Shown here piece after piece: positions 9,210 through 18,798 of a DNA stretch of 64,000 bases. Position 1 is the first letter of the stretch; each line of letters opens with the position of its first letter. Both the position numbers and the translations under genes were made by a program. The notes under the pieces were generated by a model. That model had not been told where the DNA came from and did no database searches. It was given only the letters and a program-made list of their open reading frames with translations. The stretch is taken from NCBI RefSeq assembly GCF_018860425.1, contig NZ_JAHKPI010000014.1:556074-620073 (forward strand), in the 5' to 3' direction. This stretch comes from Marinobacter sp. F3R08. Its GTDB lineage: Bacteria; Pseudomonadota; Gammaproteobacteria; Pseudomonadales; Oleiphilaceae.

Positions 9210-10031
9210 TCAGCCTTTGGGGAAAAATAACTCCCTCAACTTCCCACCTGGCTCCTCGGCGCGCATGAAAGACTCACCGACCAGGAACCCGTAAATTCCG
9301 CGCCCGGTCATGGCCTCTACATCGTTGCGCGTCATGATGCCGCTTTCGGTGATCGTCAGCCGGTCCCGAGAGATCCGCTCGTGCAGATCAAAGGTAGTGT
9401 CCAGAGACACTTCAAAGCTGTGTAAATTGCGGTTGTTGATGCCGACCAACGGTGTTTTCAGGGTCAACGCATCGTCCAGTTCCTCACCGTTGTGCACTTC
9501 CACCAGAACATCCAGGCCGATTTCATGGGCGATGCCTTCGAGCTCCTGCATCTGGTCTTTCGTAAGGCAGGCGGCGATCAGCAGAATGCAGTCTGCGCCA
9601 ATAGCGCGACTTTCATACACCTGGTAGGGCGCAACCATGAAGTCTTTGCGGATGACCGGCAGGCTGCAGGCGTTGCGGGCAGCGACCAGGTAGTCTTCGT
9701 GGCCCTGGAAGAAGTCGCGATCGGTGAGCACGGACAGGCAGGCTGCGCCGCCGTTTTCGTAACTCTCGGCGATGACCGCCGGCTCGAACGGGTCGCGCAG
9801 AATGCCCTTGCTTGGTGAGGCTTTCTTGATCTCAGCGATAACCGCCGGCGTTTGCTGTTCGATACGTTGCCGCAGGGCCCCGGCAAAACCGCGAGCAGGT
9901 GCTTGATCACCGGCTTTTGCTTTCAGATCAGCGAGCGAAACCTTGGGTTTCCGCTCGTCGATTTCTTGCCACTTACGATCAACTATTTTCCGAAGAATCG
10001 TCGGTGTTTTATCCAGATGTCTGTCAGTCAT
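9210..10031 (-). CDS. trpC: Indole-3-glycerol phosphate synthase
   Basis: 273 residues from ATG 10031. An upstream in-frame extension to 10157 runs through an intergenic palindrome and is not credible. It is a monofunctional TIM barrel: [14 protein letters not shown] in the N-terminal helix, catalytic [19 protein letters not shown], and late strand GINNRNL. It closes the indole ring from carboxyphenylaminodeoxyribulose phosphate. Third gene of trpG-trpD-trpC, but separated from trpD by 171 bases holding a large palindromic element. The start follows only a weak AGG. Confidence 0.96.
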   Translation of the reverse strand: MTDRHLDKTPTILRKIVDRKWQEIDERKPKVSLADLKAKAGDQAPARGFAGALRQRIEQQTPAVIAEIKKASPSKGILRDPFEPAVIAESYENGGAACLSVLTDRDFFQGHEDYLVAARNACSLPVIRKDFMVAPYQVYESRAIGADCILLIAACLTKDQMQELEGIAHEIGLDVLVEVHNGEELDDALTLKTPLVGINNRNLHSFEVSLDTTFDLHERISRDRLTITESGIMTRNDVEAMTGRGIYGFLVGESFMRAEEPGGKLRELFFPKG

Positions 10032-10061
10032 TGTCGGCCTAACAAATTGGGTGGAGGGGCC

Positions 10062-10163
10062 GGCGGCGTGGACCTTTCCAAAACACGCCCGTGAATACGT
10101 CCCTGTAGGGCTTGGCGTCAGCCATCCTTGGCTGACGACAGTTTCGGAAAGGTCCACGCCACC
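10062..10163. repeat. 102-bp nested palindromic intergenic element between trpD and trpC
   Basis: Outer arms of 23 bases (10062-10084 and 10141-10163) are inverted copies with two mismatches, containing GGCGTGGACCTTTCC and its complement. Inside lie two further hairpins: CCCTGTAGGG near 10100-10110, and CGTCAGCCA/TGGCTGACG (10116-10124 and 10129-10137) around TCCT. The folded form is a three-way, cruciform-like structure. It has no coding capacity. Its look is that of a dispersed REP/MITE-like unit, but only this one copy occurs in the window. Confidence 0.8.
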
Positions 10164-10202
10164 GTCCCGTCGAGCTTGGTTATTGCCTTCTGTTCGAAAG
10201 TC

Positions 10203-11231
10203 TCAAAAGCACTGAGAAAAATCAGCCAGCTCTGACATCTTGCCTGCCGCCAGGCCAGAGCCCATGGCGTCGAGGGCCATATCAACGCCTTCTTTGGCGT
10301 TGCTTGCAAGTCCGGCGACGTAGATTGCCGCGCCAGCATTCAGGGCAATGAGATCGCGGGCTTTTTCAGCCATGTCATCGTGACCACGACCGAAGGCCGC
10401 CCGGATGAGTTTCAGTGAATCCTCAGCGGTTTCAACGCTCAATCCCACCAGGGACTGGCTATTGATACCCAGGTCTTCCGGAGCAATGTCGTATTCGGTA
10501 ACCTCGCCGTCCTTCAGCTCTGCGACATGGGTTGAGCTGGCCAGACTGATCTCGTCCAGGCCGTCCTTTGAGCAGACCACCATAATGTGCTCCGCCCCCA
10601 GGCGATGGAGCACCTCGGCCATCGGGCGGCACAGTTCCCGGTTAAATACGCCTACCAGCTGACGCTTGACGCCAGCCGGGTTGGTCATCGGGCCGAGGAT
10701 ATTGAAAATGGTCCGGCAGCCGAGCTCCTTGCGCGGGCCGATGGCGTGTTTCATGGCGCCATGGTGAGCCGGGGCGAACATAAAGCCAACACCGATCTCT
10801 TCCACACAGCGAGCCACTTCCTCGGGTTTCATGCTGAGATTGATGCCCAGCTTTTCCAGGAGGTCGGCACTGCCGCTTTTGGAGGACACCGCCCGGTTGC
10901 CATGCTTGGCGACGAAACCGCCGGCGGCCGCAACGACAAATGAGGCGGCTGTCGACACGTTAAACAGGTTCGCACCATCTCCGCCGGTGCCGACAATGTC
11001 TACCAGAGGACTGGCATCAACGGTAACCTTGGTGGCCAGCTCACGCATCACTTCGGTGGCGCCGGTAATCTCGTCGATGGTCTCGCTTTTCAGACGCAAG
11101 CCCATGAGAAACGCGCCGATCTGTGCGTCCGTGGCTTCGCCTTTCATGACGATACCCATTACGTCTTTCATTTCTTCCCGGGACAGGTCCAGGTTGGACG
11201 CAATGCGGTTGAGAGCTTCTTTCATGTCCAT
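10203..11231 (-). CDS. trpD: Anthranilate phosphoribosyltransferase
   Basis: 342 residues. The PRPP-binding [19 protein letters not shown] loop (about residue 80), the [18 protein letters not shown] segment and the [12 protein letters not shown] motif are all intact. It transfers phosphoribosyl to anthranilate, the second committed step to tryptophan. The start at 11231 has AGAGG seven bases upstream; a second ATG follows at 11225. It is 11 bases after trpG and so probably translationally linked to it. Confidence 0.96.
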   Translation of the reverse strand: MDMKEALNRIASNLDLSREEMKDVMGIVMKGEATDAQIGAFLMGLRLKSETIDEITGATEVMRELATKVTVDASPLVDIVGTGGDGANLFNVSTAASFVVAAAGGFVAKHGNRAVSSKSGSADLLEKLGINLSMKPEEVARCVEEIGVGFMFAPAHHGAMKHAIGPRKELGCRTIFNILGPMTNPAGVKRQLVGVFNRELCRPMAEVLHRLGAEHIMVVCSKDGLDEISLASSTHVAELKDGEVTEYDIAPEDLGINSQSLVGLSVETAEDSLKLIRAAFGRGHDDMAEKARDLIALNAGAAIYVAGLASNAKEGVDMALDAMGSGLAAGKMSELADFSQCF

Positions 11232-11242
11232 TTGTCGGCCTC

Positions 11243-11824
11243 TTAATGTGTTCTCAGAAAGTTGCGCAGTAGCTCGTGACCTTGTTCCGTCATAATAGAT
11301 TCTGGATGGAACTGCACGCCTTCAATGGGCAAGGTCTTGTGCCGCACTCCCATGATTTCTTCTACAGAGCCGTCGTCGTTACGGGTCCAGGCGGTTACTT
11401 CAAGGCAGTCGGGCAACGTGGTTTTGTCGATGACAAGGCTGTGATAACGGGTTGCCTGCAGTGGGTTGCTCAGGCCCCGGAATACGCCGGTATCACTGTG
11501 GAACACCGGGGAGACCTTGCCGTGCATGACACGCCCGGCACGGATAATCTCACCGCCGTAGACCTGTCCAATAGCCTGATGACCCAGGCATATGCCCAGA
11601 ATCGGCAGCTTGCCCGCAAAGTGTCGGATAACCTCGGTAGAAATGCCCGCCTCGTTCGGGGTGCAGGGACCAGGAGAAATCACAAGGCGTTCCGGGTTCT
11701 GTGCCTCAATCTGTTCGATGGTGATTTCATCGTTCCGGTAGACCTTCACATCCGAGCCCAGCTCTGACAGATACTGCACGACGTTATAGGTAAAGGAATC
11801 GTAGTTATCGATCATTAGCAGCAT
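11243..11824 (-). CDS. trpG: Anthranilate synthase glutamine amidotransferase subunit
   Basis: 193 residues from ATG 11824 ([19 protein letters not shown]). An upstream TTG in frame at 11845 is less likely. It is a class I glutamine amidotransferase with nucleophile [10 protein letters not shown] (Cys about 79), and QFHPESI carrying the His-x-Glu pair. It supplies ammonia to TrpE. It heads trpGDC. No Trp-rich leader peptide is visible in the 220 bases upstream, unlike trpE. That upstream stretch instead holds an AlpA-like remnant. Confidence 0.95.
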   Translation of the reverse strand: MLLMIDNYDSFTYNVVQYLSELGSDVKVYRNDEITIEQIEAQNPERLVISPGPCTPNEAGISTEVIRHFAGKLPILGICLGHQAIGQVYGGEIIRAGRVMHGKVSPVFHSDTGVFRGLSNPLQATRYHSLVIDKTTLPDCLEVTAWTRNDDGSVEEIMGVRHKTLPIEGVQFHPESIMTEQGHELLRNFLRTH

Positions 11825-11893
11825 ATCAGTGCCAACCTTTTGCAATTGAATAGGACGTTTCCGCTGATGCTGCCTGCATACCCGCCTTTTTCA

Positions 11894-12043
11894 TCACTTG
11901 ATCTCTTCCAGAACAGATTTCGGCATTCGCAGACCCAACTTCATAGGGACAGGAAAATCACTGACGTTGATTTTGTCATAAATCGCCGACTGGCGTAATG
12001 CGACCTTGCTCATCACTCGGGGAAATTCTGAAAAATCGGTCAT
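11894..12043 (-). pseudogene. AlpA-like phage/island transcriptional regulator remnant (49 codons)
   Basis: A 49-codon frame from ATG 12043 to TGA 11894 encodes a helix-turn-helix core resembling AlpA: VMSKVALRQSAIYDKINVSD followed by FPVPMKLGLR. AlpA proteins end in a conserved Arg-Ser-x-x-Trp-x-x-x-Glu-x-x-x-Trp-Ile tail of about 20 residues. Here the sequence runs into MPKSVLEEIK and stops, so the tail is missing or scrambled. No Shine-Dalgarno site is seen. It may be a decayed trace of an integrated element in the trpE-trpG interval. A live micro-protein cannot be excluded. The rest of 11825-12193 shows nothing else. Confidence 0.5.
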
Positions 12044-12193
12044 TGGAGATAGTATTGTTCACTGAATACGGACAGCTTAGTCTGGGCGAGGAGATTGAGG
12101 GGTTGGTGCCGATGCTATTGAAGTCACCGGTTTGCCGGGCGCGCCATTCTCTCCAGCAACGGATCATTCCGAGAGCGAGGGGCCACAGAAGCC

Positions 12194-13360
12194 ATGGAAG
12201 AGCAAGAAAAGAGTGAAACTGGCCGCGAGCCGGAGTTCAACGGGTACCGCTCTACGGTCGCATTGATCGAGGCGATCAGTATTCGCAGCATGGCTCTGGT
12301 CGTTTTAACCGTGATCGCCACACTCTACTTTATCAACTGGGCCCAGGCCGTATTGCTGCCATTGGTTGTTTCTGTACTGTTCAGCTACACACTGGAGCCT
12401 ATCGTATCCGCGCTTCAACGTCTCCGGGTGCCCAGATCTCTTGGCGCCGCATTTGTTTTGTTCGCTCTATTGGGTATCTCGGTTGCATCAAGCGTTCCTC
12501 TGAAGCAGGAGGCAATGGAAATGCTTGATAAAATTCCTCGTGCCATTGAAGAACTCCAATACCAAAACGCCCGTTCTGTCGATGAGGACGAGGGCCTTAT
12601 GGCAAAGGCCCAGACGGCTGCGAAAGAGATCAAAGCGACAGCGGAGCAGGGCAGGGAGGGGGCCGAGTCGTCGATGAATGGCGTAAGGCAGGTGCAAATC
12701 ATAGAACAGCCAATGGACGTTCAGGAATATATCATTGAGAGTTCACCGACGTTGCTGGTATTGATCTCCCAGGTCTTCTCCGTACTTCTGTTAACGTATT
12801 TCCTGCTGTCAGCGGGATCGCTCTATCGAAGCAAAATGATCAGGCTTTCGGGGCCGTCATTCCGGCGTATGCGCAAAGCGGCCAGACTAATGAAAGAGTT
12901 TCACCTGCAGGTGCGCAGGTTCCTTTTCGTCATGCTGGTTGGTGCAGGGTTTGTCGGATTGCTGACGTGGTTGTCGTTCTGGGCGTTAGGGGTGGAGCAG
13001 GCGGCATTCTGGGGAGTGATTGCGGGCGTGGCGAGTGCCGTGCCCTATCTGGGACCATTTCTGGTTCTTGCAGGCACCGGCGTCGACGCATTGCTGCAAT
13101 TTGGTGAAATGGAGATGGCCATCATTGTTGCCTCAGTGTCACTTCTGATTACCAGCATTCAAGGCAACCTGCTGACCCCATTTCTCACCAGCTATGTCTC
13201 AAGCCTGAACCCTGTGGCGATATTTATCGGCCTGTTGTTTTGGGGCTGGATGTGGGGCCCGGTCGGGCTGATCGTGGCAACTCCGATACTGATGATTGTC
13301 AAAACGCTCTGTGACCACGTCGTTAACCTGCGGCCAGTTGGTGAGCTGTTGGGTAAGTGA
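12194..13360 (+). CDS. AI-2E family (PerM/YdiK-like) membrane transporter
   Basis: 388 residues. There are two N-terminal membrane segments around 30-90, then a polar domain with a long Ala/Glu/Lys-rich helix (about 110-170), then five or more segments to the C-terminus. Family signatures include INWAQAVLLPLVVSVLFSYTLEPIVS and the late NLLTPFLTSYVSSLNPVAIFIGLLFWGWMWGPVGLIVATP. Members export diverse small molecules or sodium; a specific substrate cannot be assigned. It lies between trpG and trpE but on the opposite strand. Confidence 0.88.
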   Translation: MEEQEKSETGREPEFNGYRSTVALIEAISIRSMALVVLTVIATLYFINWAQAVLLPLVVSVLFSYTLEPIVSALQRLRVPRSLGAAFVLFALLGISVASSVPLKQEAMEMLDKIPRAIEELQYQNARSVDEDEGLMAKAQTAAKEIKATAEQGREGAESSMNGVRQVQIIEQPMDVQEYIIESSPTLLVLISQVFSVLLLTYFLLSAGSLYRSKMIRLSGPSFRRMRKAARLMKEFHLQVRRFLFVMLVGAGFVGLLTWLSFWALGVEQAAFWGVIAGVASAVPYLGPFLVLAGTGVDALLQFGEMEMAIIVASVSLLITSIQGNLLTPFLTSYVSSLNPVAIFIGLLFWGWMWGPVGLIVATPILMIVKTLCDHVVNLRPVGELLGK

Positions 13361-13418
13361 ATCGCAACACGAACGTCCCAGGGGCAAGGCTTGGGCAAAG
13401 TTTTTTGTGTTCCTTTGC

Positions 13419-14525
13419 CTATTCGCCCGGTTCGGGCACATCATCTTTGCTGGCGCCCTGTTCCCGTGCCAGGTTTTTTGCCTGTTCCTGATCACCTTCT
13501 TCGGCAGCCAGGGGTTGCTGGTCACGGCCCCGGTCTGGAGCCAGCATAATGCGCGTGATCAAAGGAAAGTGGTCGGAACCGATGGATGGCAGTCGTGCCA
13601 TCAGATCGAGGGTGAAATGCTTGCTGTGGAAAAGGTGGTCCAGCGGCCAGCGCAAAAACCAGTAGTCTGCGTGAAAGGTCGCGTACAGGCCGCGACCTAT
13701 GCGTGGGTCCAGTAACCCGCTGACTTTCCGGAACAGACGAGTGGTTGGCGACCAGGCTACATCATTCAGGTCTCCTGTTACGACAGTAGGCTCCTCGCTG
13801 CCGGCGACGCTCCGGCCGACTATCACGAGTTCCGCGTCTCGCTCCTTGGATTCCGGGTTCTCTGTCGGGCTGGGCGGCGCCGGGTGCAGGAAATGTATTC
13901 GTACCTGATCACCTGATGGTAACTCAACCAATGCATGCATGGACGGCACGGCGTCCTCGATCAGAAACCGGCACGTTGTTTCATGCAGCGGCAAGCGTGA
14001 GTAAACATGCATGCCATAGAGGTTGTCCAATGGGCATTTGATGGTGAATGGCATGTCAGGTTCAAGCACCGCAAGCTGTTCCTCCCACCATTTATCCGAT
14101 TCCAGGGTAACGAGTACATCCGGCGTATGCTCCTGCACAAGTCGGATAAGGGCCTGAGCATTGCGATTGGGGGTCAGGACGTTCGAGGTCAGAATGGTGA
14201 GAGCGTAATCGGGGTCACGCTTTTGAGCGGTTTTAACTTGCCGGCGCCATAAGGCGGTATACGGGGCAATCCACCAGAGTTGCCCGGCCAGGGATGCCGT
14301 GGTCGCCAGAACCATGAGCCAGGTGGCGACACTCTCCATCTCCAGCAGAGCAAGCTGCAGGAGCAGCAGGACAAGCGCGAGGCAGGCAATTTGCAGACGA
14401 GGAAAATCAAATCCCCGAACGGCCCAATGCGGATGAGGTAACAACGGCAGGAGCGTCGCTATCACCAGAGTGATCGTCAACGCTCCCAGTACCCACACCA
14501 TCACATCTTCCGTGGCCAGCATCAT
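13419..14525 (-). CDS. Membrane-anchored endonuclease/exonuclease/phosphatase (EEP) family protein
   Basis: 368 residues. Three hydrophobic segments in the first 95 residues anchor the protein. The EEP domain follows from about 108: ILTSNVLTPN (metal-binding Asn), PDVLVTLESDKWW (catalytic Glu), VTGDLNDVAWS (Asp-x-Asn) and the terminal IGSDHFPLI (Asp-His). These are the standard catalytic residues, so the domain should be active on a phosphodiester. It faces the periplasm by membrane topology inference. A polar tail rich in Gln, Glu and Asp follows the domain. It sits downstream of trpE in the same direction with 113 bases between. Confidence 0.88.
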   Translation of the reverse strand: MMLATEDVMVWVLGALTITLVIATLLPLLPHPHWAVRGFDFPRLQIACLALVLLLLQLALLEMESVATWLMVLATTASLAGQLWWIAPYTALWRRQVKTAQKRDPDYALTILTSNVLTPNRNAQALIRLVQEHTPDVLVTLESDKWWEEQLAVLEPDMPFTIKCPLDNLYGMHVYSRLPLHETTCRFLIEDAVPSMHALVELPSGDQVRIHFLHPAPPSPTENPESKERDAELVIVGRSVAGSEEPTVVTGDLNDVAWSPTTRLFRKVSGLLDPRIGRGLYATFHADYWFLRWPLDHLFHSKHFTLDLMARLPSIGSDHFPLITRIMLAPDRGRDQQPLAAEEGDQEQAKNLAREQGASKDDVPEPGE

Positions 14526-14638
14526 TTCTCAGGACTCTCGTTAGCTGTGCGAGGAAAAAGCGCAACGGCTCATACGATCAGCTGCCTGTCCGAACCCCGT
14601 CAGGTATCACCCTCAGCACGCTTTATCTGCTGCCCGGG

Positions 14639-16126
14639 TTAGTGATCAAAATCGTAGTAAGTCATTGCCACTGCGCGGAAAATGGCGCGCCCCTTGTTCA
14701 TGGTTTCTTTCCACTCAAGACGGGGCACCGAATCGGCTACTACGCCGGCACCGGCCTGGATATGCAGGGTGTTGTCCTTGATGACGGCGGTTCGGATTGC
14801 AATGGCAGTATCCATATTGCCGTTAAACGACAGGTAGCCCACGGCGCCGCCGTAAACGCCTCGTTTGACCGGCTCCAGCTCGTCGATAATTTCCATGGCG
14901 CGGATCTTGGGCGCACCACTGAGAGTGCCCGCGGGCAACGTGGCCCGGAGCACATCCAGGCAGCTGGTGTTGTCTTTCAGGCGACCGGTCACGTTGGAAA
15001 CAATGTGCATCACGTGAGAGTAGCGCTCAACGATCATCTTGTCGGTCAGCCGAACCGTGCCGGTTTCCGAGACCCGACCGGCATCGTTCCGACCGAGATC
15101 GATGAGCATCAGATGCTCGGCAATTTCTTTCGGATCAGCCAGCAACTCGGCCTCCAGAGCCTTGTCTTCGGCATCGGTGGCGCCGCGTTTTCGGGTGCCG
15201 GCAATGGGGCGAACGGTGACTTCCTCGTCTTCCACCCTGGCCAGAATCTCCGGGGAAGAACCAACAATGTGGAAATCTTCAAGATCCAGGAAATACATGT
15301 AGGGCGACGGATTCAGCACCCGCAGGGATCGGTAGAGGTTCAACGGGGGCGCCTCGAACGGGATCGACATGCGCTGGGAAATCACAGTCTGCATGACATC
15401 GCCGTCCAGCACGTAGCCCTTGATCTTGTCGACGGCCGCCTCGAACTTGTCCTGGGTGAAGCCGGAAATAAAGTCACTCTCGTCTACGGTCTTGCCCCGC
15501 AGATGTTCCGGGGTACGCGGTGCGTCGGCGGTTTGCCGGTGCAAGCGGTTCTCCAGTTCGTCAATGCGGGCCTGGGCCCGGTCGAAGGCGCCCTCAAGGT
15601 TCGGGTCCGCATGCACAATGAGGTGCAGCTTGCCGCGCAGGTTATCGAACACCACGATTTCATTGGATACCATCAGCAGGATGTCCGGCGTGCCGATGCG
15701 ATCGGGTGGACAGCTCTTGCGCAGACGCTTCTCGATGTAGCGCACGGTGTCGTAACCGAAGTAACCGACCAGGCCACCGTTAAAACGGGGCAGTTCGCTC
15801 AGGTCGGGAGCATGGAAGCGTTTCTGGTAGGCCTCTACAAATGCCAGAGGATCGTCCACTTCTTCGGTTTCGACAATTTCCCCACCGCGGCTGATCTCTA
15901 CCCGGTGGTCAAACACCTTCAGCACTTCGTGACTGGGCAGGCCGATAATGGAATAACGGCCCCATTTCTCGCCGCCCTGGACAGATTCGAACAGGTAGGA
16001 ATAGGGCCCGCTGGCGAGTTTCAGATAGGTGCTCAGAGGCGTGTCGAGGTCGGCGAGAACCTCGCGATAAACGGGGATACGGTTAAAGCCAGCGTTGGCG
16101 AGCTCTGCGAATTGCTCGGGTGTCAT
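14639..16126 (-). CDS. trpE: Anthranilate synthase component I
   Basis: 495 residues. The N-terminal lobe contains [20 protein letters not shown], the region equivalent to the Trp feedback site. The chorismate-binding domain has [33 protein letters not shown] and [18 protein letters not shown], all intact. It makes anthranilate with TrpG. ATG 16126 has CAGGAAA upstream. The gene is separated from trpGDC by about 2.8 kb, an arrangement known in Pseudomonas. It is preceded by a Trp-codon leader peptide at 16229-16339. Confidence 0.96.
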   Translation of the reverse strand: MTPEQFAELANAGFNRIPVYREVLADLDTPLSTYLKLASGPYSYLFESVQGGEKWGRYSIIGLPSHEVLKVFDHRVEISRGGEIVETEEVDDPLAFVEAYQKRFHAPDLSELPRFNGGLVGYFGYDTVRYIEKRLRKSCPPDRIGTPDILLMVSNEIVVFDNLRGKLHLIVHADPNLEGAFDRAQARIDELENRLHRQTADAPRTPEHLRGKTVDESDFISGFTQDKFEAAVDKIKGYVLDGDVMQTVISQRMSIPFEAPPLNLYRSLRVLNPSPYMYFLDLEDFHIVGSSPEILARVEDEEVTVRPIAGTRKRGATDAEDKALEAELLADPKEIAEHLMLIDLGRNDAGRVSETGTVRLTDKMIVERYSHVMHIVSNVTGRLKDNTSCLDVLRATLPAGTLSGAPKIRAMEIIDELEPVKRGVYGGAVGYLSFNGNMDTAIAIRTAVIKDNTLHIQAGAGVVADSVPRLEWKETMNKGRAIFRAVAMTYYDFDH

Positions 16127-16161
16127 GGTACGGTTTCCTGAAATCTGATCTGCGTTTTGGG

Positions 16162-16179
16162 CGAAAGCGTTCGCTTTCG
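16162..16179 (-). other. Perfect hairpin in the trpE leader
   Basis: CGAAAGCG pairs with CGCTTTCG almost without a loop (best drawn as a 7-bp stem with a GTTC/GAAC loop). It lies 36 bases upstream of trpE and 50 bases after the trpL stop. No T-run follows on the minus strand, so it is not a canonical intrinsic terminator. A second stem in the same leader pairs GGGCT and GGAC near 16220 with GTCC and AGCCC near 16192. The two may be alternative structures. Confidence 0.5.
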
Positions 16180-16228
16180 TCTGGTGCTAAGGGCTTTACG
16201 GACAGGCGTCCTTCAGCCCCGGGCCTGC

Positions 16229-16339
16229 TCAGCCGGTGCGCCATCGCCACCATCGTGTTGCGCGGGTTGTCAGGATGCCTCGCGCTGCAGTCAGATTCAG
16301 TCCCTGCAAGGCAGGAATCTCCCGTAAAGAAGTGCTCAA
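16229..16339 (-). CDS. trpL: trp operon leader peptide (TTG start, Trp-Trp-Arg-Trp)
   Basis: A 36-residue frame begins with TTG at 16339, preceded by AAGGA seven bases upstream (16347-16351), and stops with TGA at 16229-16231. It ends RATRWWRWRTG; the three Trp codons lie at 16250-16252, 16247-16249 and 16241-16243. Trp is normally a rare residue, so three in four codons just before a biosynthetic trpE is the hallmark of a leader peptide for ribosome-mediated attenuation. Only 18 bases separate it from the gph stop, so the leader promoter must lie inside gph or further upstream. The mechanism after the leader is unclear because no T-tract terminator follows. Confidence 0.78.
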   Translation of the reverse strand: MSTSLREIPALQGLNLTAARGILTTRATRWWRWRTG

Positions 16340-16357
16340 TGTCAGTTCCTTGTGAGA

Positions 16358-17047
16358 TTACAAAAGCTCGGCGAGCGAATCAACAACCGCGTCAGCGCCG
16401 AGGGTTTCGACTGGTGGCCCGTAATTGTAGCCGTAACGCACCGCAACACAGGGAATGCCTGCTGCCAGGGCCGCGTTAATGTCCGTTGCCGAGTCGCCCA
16501 CCATAACCGTGGTTCCGCGAGTTCCGCCAAGTAACTCCATGGCGTGCAGCAGGGGAGCCGGGTCGGGTTTCTTTACTGCCAGGGTGTCGCCACCCACAGT
16601 CAGTTCAAACCAGTGGTCCAGTCCCATCTGTTCCAGTAGTGGCGCCACGAACTGCTCGGGCTTGTTGGTAACAATACCCAGTCGGCAGCCCTGGTTCTTC
16701 AGTTGTGTCAGGCAGGCTTCGACGCCGGCATAAACCACCGAGTGCCGGCCGTTGATCGTGCCGTAGGCATGATAGAAAATCGCCAGGGCATCCTTGAACA
16801 GAGCTTCGTCCTTCGGTCGGGCGGGCTCCCAGTCTACCTGGCCGGCAAGGGCCCGGCGTACCAGGATACTGGCTCCGTTACCCACCCAGTCCCGCACCCG
16901 ATCAATGCCCGCCGGTGAGCGGCCCAGATGCTCAAGCATCTGATCGACCGCCGCGGCCAGATCCGGTGCGCTGTCCACCAGAGTGCCGTCCAGATCAAAA
17001 AGAGCGACGCCCGGCCAGCGCGGATTGAATAGCCCTGCCAGGCTCAT
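16358..17047 (-). CDS. gph: Phosphoglycolate phosphatase (HAD family)
   Basis: 229 residues. HAD motif I is [12 protein letters not shown] (about residue 17), motif II is in GIVTNKP, motif III is KKPDPAPLL, and motif IV is [13 protein letters not shown]. It removes 2-phosphoglycolate, arising from DNA repair and oxygenase side reactions. The start overlaps the rpe stop by four bases (ATGA), so the two are translationally coupled. The rpe-gph-trpE order is the one found in Pseudomonas. Confidence 0.93.
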   Translation of the reverse strand: MSLAGLFNPRWPGVALFDLDGTLVDSAPDLAAAVDQMLEHLGRSPAGIDRVRDWVGNGASILVRRALAGQVDWEPARPKDEALFKDALAIFYHAYGTINGRHSVVYAGVEACLTQLKNQGCRLGIVTNKPEQFVAPLLEQMGLDHWFELTVGGDTLAVKKPDPAPLLHAMELLGGTRGTTVMVGDSATDINAALAAGIPCVAVRYGYNYGPPVETLGADAVVDSLAELL

Positions 17048-17730
17048 TGGCTGATCACCTTCCGGGCTTGCGCCAGCTCTTCGCGCATGGCATCAATGGT
17101 GGTTTTGTAGTCGTCAGTGTTGAAGATGGCCGAGCCCGCCACGAACGTATCCGCGCCAGCTTCGGCTATTGCCCGGATATTTTCGGTTTTCACGCCCCCG
17201 TCGATTTCCAGCCGGATATTATAATTGCTTGCATCAATGCGCTTGCGGGCTTCACGGAGCTTGTCGAGGGTGCCGGGAATGAACTTCTGTCCTCCGAATC
17301 CGGGGTTGACCGACATCAGCAGAACCATATCCAGCTTGTCCATGACATGGTCCATGTAATGCAGCGGTGTGGCCGGGTTGAACACCAGGCCAGCCTTGCA
17401 GCCACCATCGCGGATCAGCTGCAGCGAGCGGTCAATGTGGTTGGACGCTTCCGGATGGAAGGTAATGTAACTGGCCCCTGCCTCGATAAACATGCGAATC
17501 AGATCGTCGACCGGCGATACCATCAGGTGCACATCGATCGGTGCGGTCACTCCATGCTTGCGCAGCGCCTCGCAGACCATGGGGCCTATGGTGAGATTGG
17601 GCACATAGTGATTGTCCATTACATCGAAGTGCACAACATCGGCGCCGGCGGCCAGGACGTTGTCGACTTCTTCACCCAGGCGGGCAAAGTCTGCAGACAG
17701 TATGGATGGGGCGATCAGGTAAGGGTTCAT
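17044..17730 (-). CDS. rpe: Ribulose-phosphate 3-epimerase
   Basis: 228 residues, a TIM barrel with [15 protein letters not shown] at the N-terminus. The catalytic Asp and His are in [14 protein letters not shown], metal-binding His is in DVHLMV, the mobile loop is [12 protein letters not shown], and the phosphate-binding end is EIDGGV and GSAIF. It interconverts ribulose 5-phosphate and xylulose 5-phosphate in the pentose phosphate pathway. First gene of rpe-gph-trpL-trpE and divergent from the DUF3530 gene. Confidence 0.96.
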   Translation of the reverse strand: MNPYLIAPSILSADFARLGEEVDNVLAAGADVVHFDVMDNHYVPNLTIGPMVCEALRKHGVTAPIDVHLMVSPVDDLIRMFIEAGASYITFHPEASNHIDRSLQLIRDGGCKAGLVFNPATPLHYMDHVMDKLDMVLLMSVNPGFGGQKFIPGTLDKLREARKRIDASNYNIRLEIDGGVKTENIRAIAEAGADTFVAGSAIFNTDDYKTTIDAMREELAQARKVISQ

Positions 17731-17847
17731 GACGGCTCTCTCACAACAATGGATAATGGCGCGGTCGGCGGTCCCTGCCGCAAATTCAAAGTGGCTGCTA
17801 GTCTAACAGTTAAGTTGCGCTTTTTCGCAGTCAAAGGATCAATCTCT

Positions 17848-18798
17848 GTGCCGAGACTCGAGATTTACCGGGCAGCCCTGTATTCGGCTTTCGCCCTTGT
17901 GTTGATGTTTATCCTGACCTCCCCCGGTTTCGCTCAGGAACCGGGGGAGCCCGCTGGCAACACCGGTGACCCGGCGGCCGAGCCTCCCAGCCGGTCCCTT
18001 GTCTGGACGGGCACCGGTGAAGGCTCCCTGAACCAGACTTTTCCCGAGGCGGCGGCGTGGTTAACGCTTGATGAGGGCGACCGGGTATTGGGGCTGTTTT
18101 ACCCGCAAGCCGGACCGCAGGCCCGGGGGGCGGTGTTGGTTCTGGCCGACGAAGGCGAAACGGCCGCCTCCGGGGTGACCGGGCCGCTGGCGGCAGGACT
18201 GGCGTCCAGGGGATGGGCGGTACTCACGCTGGGCCTGGAGTCGCCGGCACCAATGCTTCACCAGGTGCTGATGCGACCTGCAGTGATGCGCTCAGCCGCT
18301 GCAACGGATGCGGAACAACAGTCAACATCGGACTCGGTGATGATCGACGTTATGTCTCCGGGAGACACCGATGACCTCGAGGCCCGCTTCAGGAACAGAA
18401 TCGGGCAGACCCTGCAGGCCGGGCAGGCCTTGCTGGTTGAGCGGGGCTATGAGGCACCTGCTGTTGTGGGCGTGGGGCGAGCCAGTATTCACGTGACCAA
18501 CCGGCTGCTTGAAGGGGCGGATGCCTCCGCCCTTATCTGGGTGGCTCCGTGGTTTTACCCCACGGACCGAACCGATCTTCCGGAGCGTCTGGAGTCGTTA
18601 AGCACGCCACTGCTTGAACTTTATCCTTCCGGCTCCGATACAGGTCAAGACAGCTGGAGTATGGGCATGCGGTTGCGTCGGGCCGGGATAAGTGGGTTTG
18701 AGCGCCAACCCGTGCCCTGGTTCAGTTCTGCGACCGGGGTTGCGGGTGATGTGGTGGCCAGCCGCATTGCCGCCTGGCTGGAGTCGCGCCGGCGCTAG
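17848..18798 (+). CDS. DUF3530 family exported protein
   Basis: 316 residues from GTG 17848, with AAAGGA ten bases upstream. Upstream the frame stays open through the opposite strand of rpe, but this is antisense shadow. A signal peptide (about residues 1-31, ending GFAQE) directs export. The body has an alpha/beta-hydrolase-like outline: GAVLVLADEGETAAS, SRGWAVLTLGLESP and AVVGVGRASIHVT. The nucleophile-elbow position reads GVGRAS, so no Ser nucleophile is evident there and the domain may be non-catalytic. Its stop overlaps the convergent J-domain gene by four bases. Confidence 0.72.
   Translation: MPRLEIYRAALYSAFALVLMFILTSPGFAQEPGEPAGNTGDPAAEPPSRSLVWTGTGEGSLNQTFPEAAAWLTLDEGDRVLGLFYPQAGPQARGAVLVLADEGETAASGVTGPLAAGLASRGWAVLTLGLESPAPMLHQVLMRPAVMRSAAATDAEQQSTSDSVMIDVMSPGDTDDLEARFRNRIGQTLQAGQALLVERGYEAPAVVGVGRASIHVTNRLLEGADASALIWVAPWFYPTDRTDLPERLESLSTPLLELYPSGSDTGQDSWSMGMRLRRAGISGFERQPVPWFSSATGVAGDVVASRIAAWLESRRR

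Noticed and set aside
14642..16141. A 499-codon open frame antisense to trpE
   Set aside because: It mirrors the trpE codon pattern on the other strand, has no recognised domain and no ribosome site. trpE is certain.
16120..16479. A 119-codon plus-strand frame over the trpE leader
   Set aside because: No family match and it lies antisense to gph, trpL and trpE; the minus-strand leader explains the region better.
17047..17847. Long N-terminal extension of the DUF3530 gene
   Set aside because: It is antisense to rpe. The GTG at 17848 with AAAGGA and a signal peptide right after it marks the true start.
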